Shown piece after piece: positions 5,244-5,723 of a stretch of 5,723 bases of DNA. Both the position numbers and the translations under genes were made by a program. The notes beneath the pieces were generated by a model. That model was not told the DNA's origin. It did not search any database and saw only the letters and a list, made by a program, of their open reading frames with translations. This DNA comes from Vulcanimicrobiota bacterium (GTDB taxonomy: Bacteria; Vulcanimicrobiota; Vulcanimicrobiia; Vulcanimicrobiales; Vulcanimicrobiaceae): NCBI GenBank assembly GCA_003167055.1, contig PMUE01000393.1, positions 1 through 5,723 of the forward strand, written 5' to 3'. Positions within the stretch are counted from its first letter, which is position 1. The number at the start of each line of letters is the position of its first letter.

Positions 5244-5723
5244 ACGCGAAACGTTGTCCCGCCCTCGGGATTGTCGGCGAGTTGCAGCGTCCCGCCGACG
5301 CCCGCCAGCGCGTGCTCGATCGCGTCGAGCCCAAATCCGTGGTCGCCTTCATCGTTGTGCGCCGGCTCGCCGCCGGTGCCAACCCCGTCATCGGTGATCG
5401 CAAGCGTCACGCCGTTGCCTTGCGTGCCCAGCGTCACGACCACGGACGATGCCTTCGCGTGCTTTTCAATGTTGAGCAGGCCCTCTTTTGCCGCCGCGAT
5501 GAGCACGCGCGCAGCGGAATCGCCGAGTCGCGGCAACACGTCGAGCATGACGAGGTCGGCTCGTATCGCGCTGCGGACCTCGAAATGATGGATCGCGGCT
5601 TGCAGCGCGGAGCCGAGCGCAAGCTGGTCGGTCGGCGTCGCAAGCGCGCGCAGCGAGTCGCGCAACATCGTCGCCGCCTGTTTGGCTTGCGACTCGATCG
5701 TGTCAAGCCGCGCGCGCAGGTCG
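5228..5723 (-). CDS. Sensor histidine kinase, NarX/HPK7-type, C-terminal part (N-terminus beyond right edge)
   Basis: This is the probable cognate kinase of the response regulator, transcribed just before it. The reading frame stays open to the window edge, so the gene is longer than the first in-frame ATG (5668) suggests. The 164 visible residues begin in a helical stretch (DLRARLDTIESQAKQ onward) that looks like the end of a HisKA_3 dimerisation domain. A HATPase_c domain follows: N-box EGLLNIEKHAKAS (80-92 of the visible part, N84), G1 box DDGVG (111-115) and G2 box GFGLDAIEHAL (129-139). The C-terminus is TTFRVWVRS. The phospho-accepting His and any sensor or membrane region lie outside, so the signal sensed cannot be judged. 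The 16-nt overlap with the regulator gene supports translational coupling. Confidence 0.9.
   Translation of the reverse strand, partial: DLRARLDTIESQAKQAATMLRDSLRALATPTDQLALGSALQAAIHHFEVRSAIRADLVMLDVLPRLGDSAARVLIAAAKEGLLNIEKHAKASSVVVTLGTQGNGVTLAITDDGVGTGGEPAHNDEGDHGFGLDAIEHALAGVGGTLQLADNPEGGTTFRVWVRS

Noticed and set aside
5178..5588. A 136-codon plus-strand open frame across the kinase/regulator overlap
   Set aside because: It is antisense to intact HATPase and receiver domains and is Ser/Pro/Ala-rich without recognisable features.

Overview
This is a GC-rich, gene-dense chromosomal window. It carries six protein genes: four look complete and one is cut at each window edge. A predicted outer-membrane beta-barrel with an N-terminal signal peptide and a C-terminal aromatic beta-signal points to a diderm bacterium. 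The high-GC codon use, GTG starts, strong GGAGG ribosome binding sites and TGn-type extended -10 promoters do not settle the phylum. A GC-rich lineage, proteobacterial or an uncultured one such as Eremiobacterota, would fit, but this is a weak guess. I see no mobile elements, CRISPR arrays or RNA genes.

Layout, left to right. (1) Positions 1-1326, minus strand: the two ATPases of a branched-chain-amino-acid-type (HAAT family) ABC transporter. livG is read first and livF second, coupled by a one-base TGATG overlap; livF runs off the left edge. (2) Positions 1327-1427: a 101-bp divergent intergenic region with two overlapping inverted repeats. (3) Positions 1428-2210, plus strand: a (R)-3-hydroxybutyrate dehydrogenase of the SDR family. 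(4) Positions 2211-2328: a gap with an extended -10 element and a hairpin in the predicted leader. (5) Positions 2329-3363, plus strand: an unrecognised secreted beta-barrel protein with three close cysteine pairs. (6) Positions 3364-3446: a near-perfect, bidirectional-looking terminator whose T-tract runs straight into a TGCTATAAT promoter. (7) Positions 3447-4607, plus strand: an FMN-dependent lactate 2-monooxygenase-like enzyme. (8) Positions 4608-5723, minus strand: a NarL-type response regulator and, upstream of it, the C-terminal part of its histidine kinase. The regulator's stop codon abuts that of the monooxygenase with no gap.

How they may work together (inference). The two metabolic enzymes act on short hydroxy acids. 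3-Hydroxybutyrate is oxidised to acetoacetate, and L-lactate is oxidised to acetate plus CO2 or to pyruvate. The barrel between them could be the outer-membrane entry route, and the Liv-type transporter could bring in a small organic substrate. The kinase/regulator pair converges on the monooxygenase gene without an intervening terminator, so transcriptional interference or co-regulation is possible. Nothing here is clearly a new system. The most distinctive points are the cysteine-paired barrel, the merged terminator-promoter, the zero-gap convergent pair at a 12-bp palindrome, and the Asn-to-His change in the dehydrogenase tetrad.
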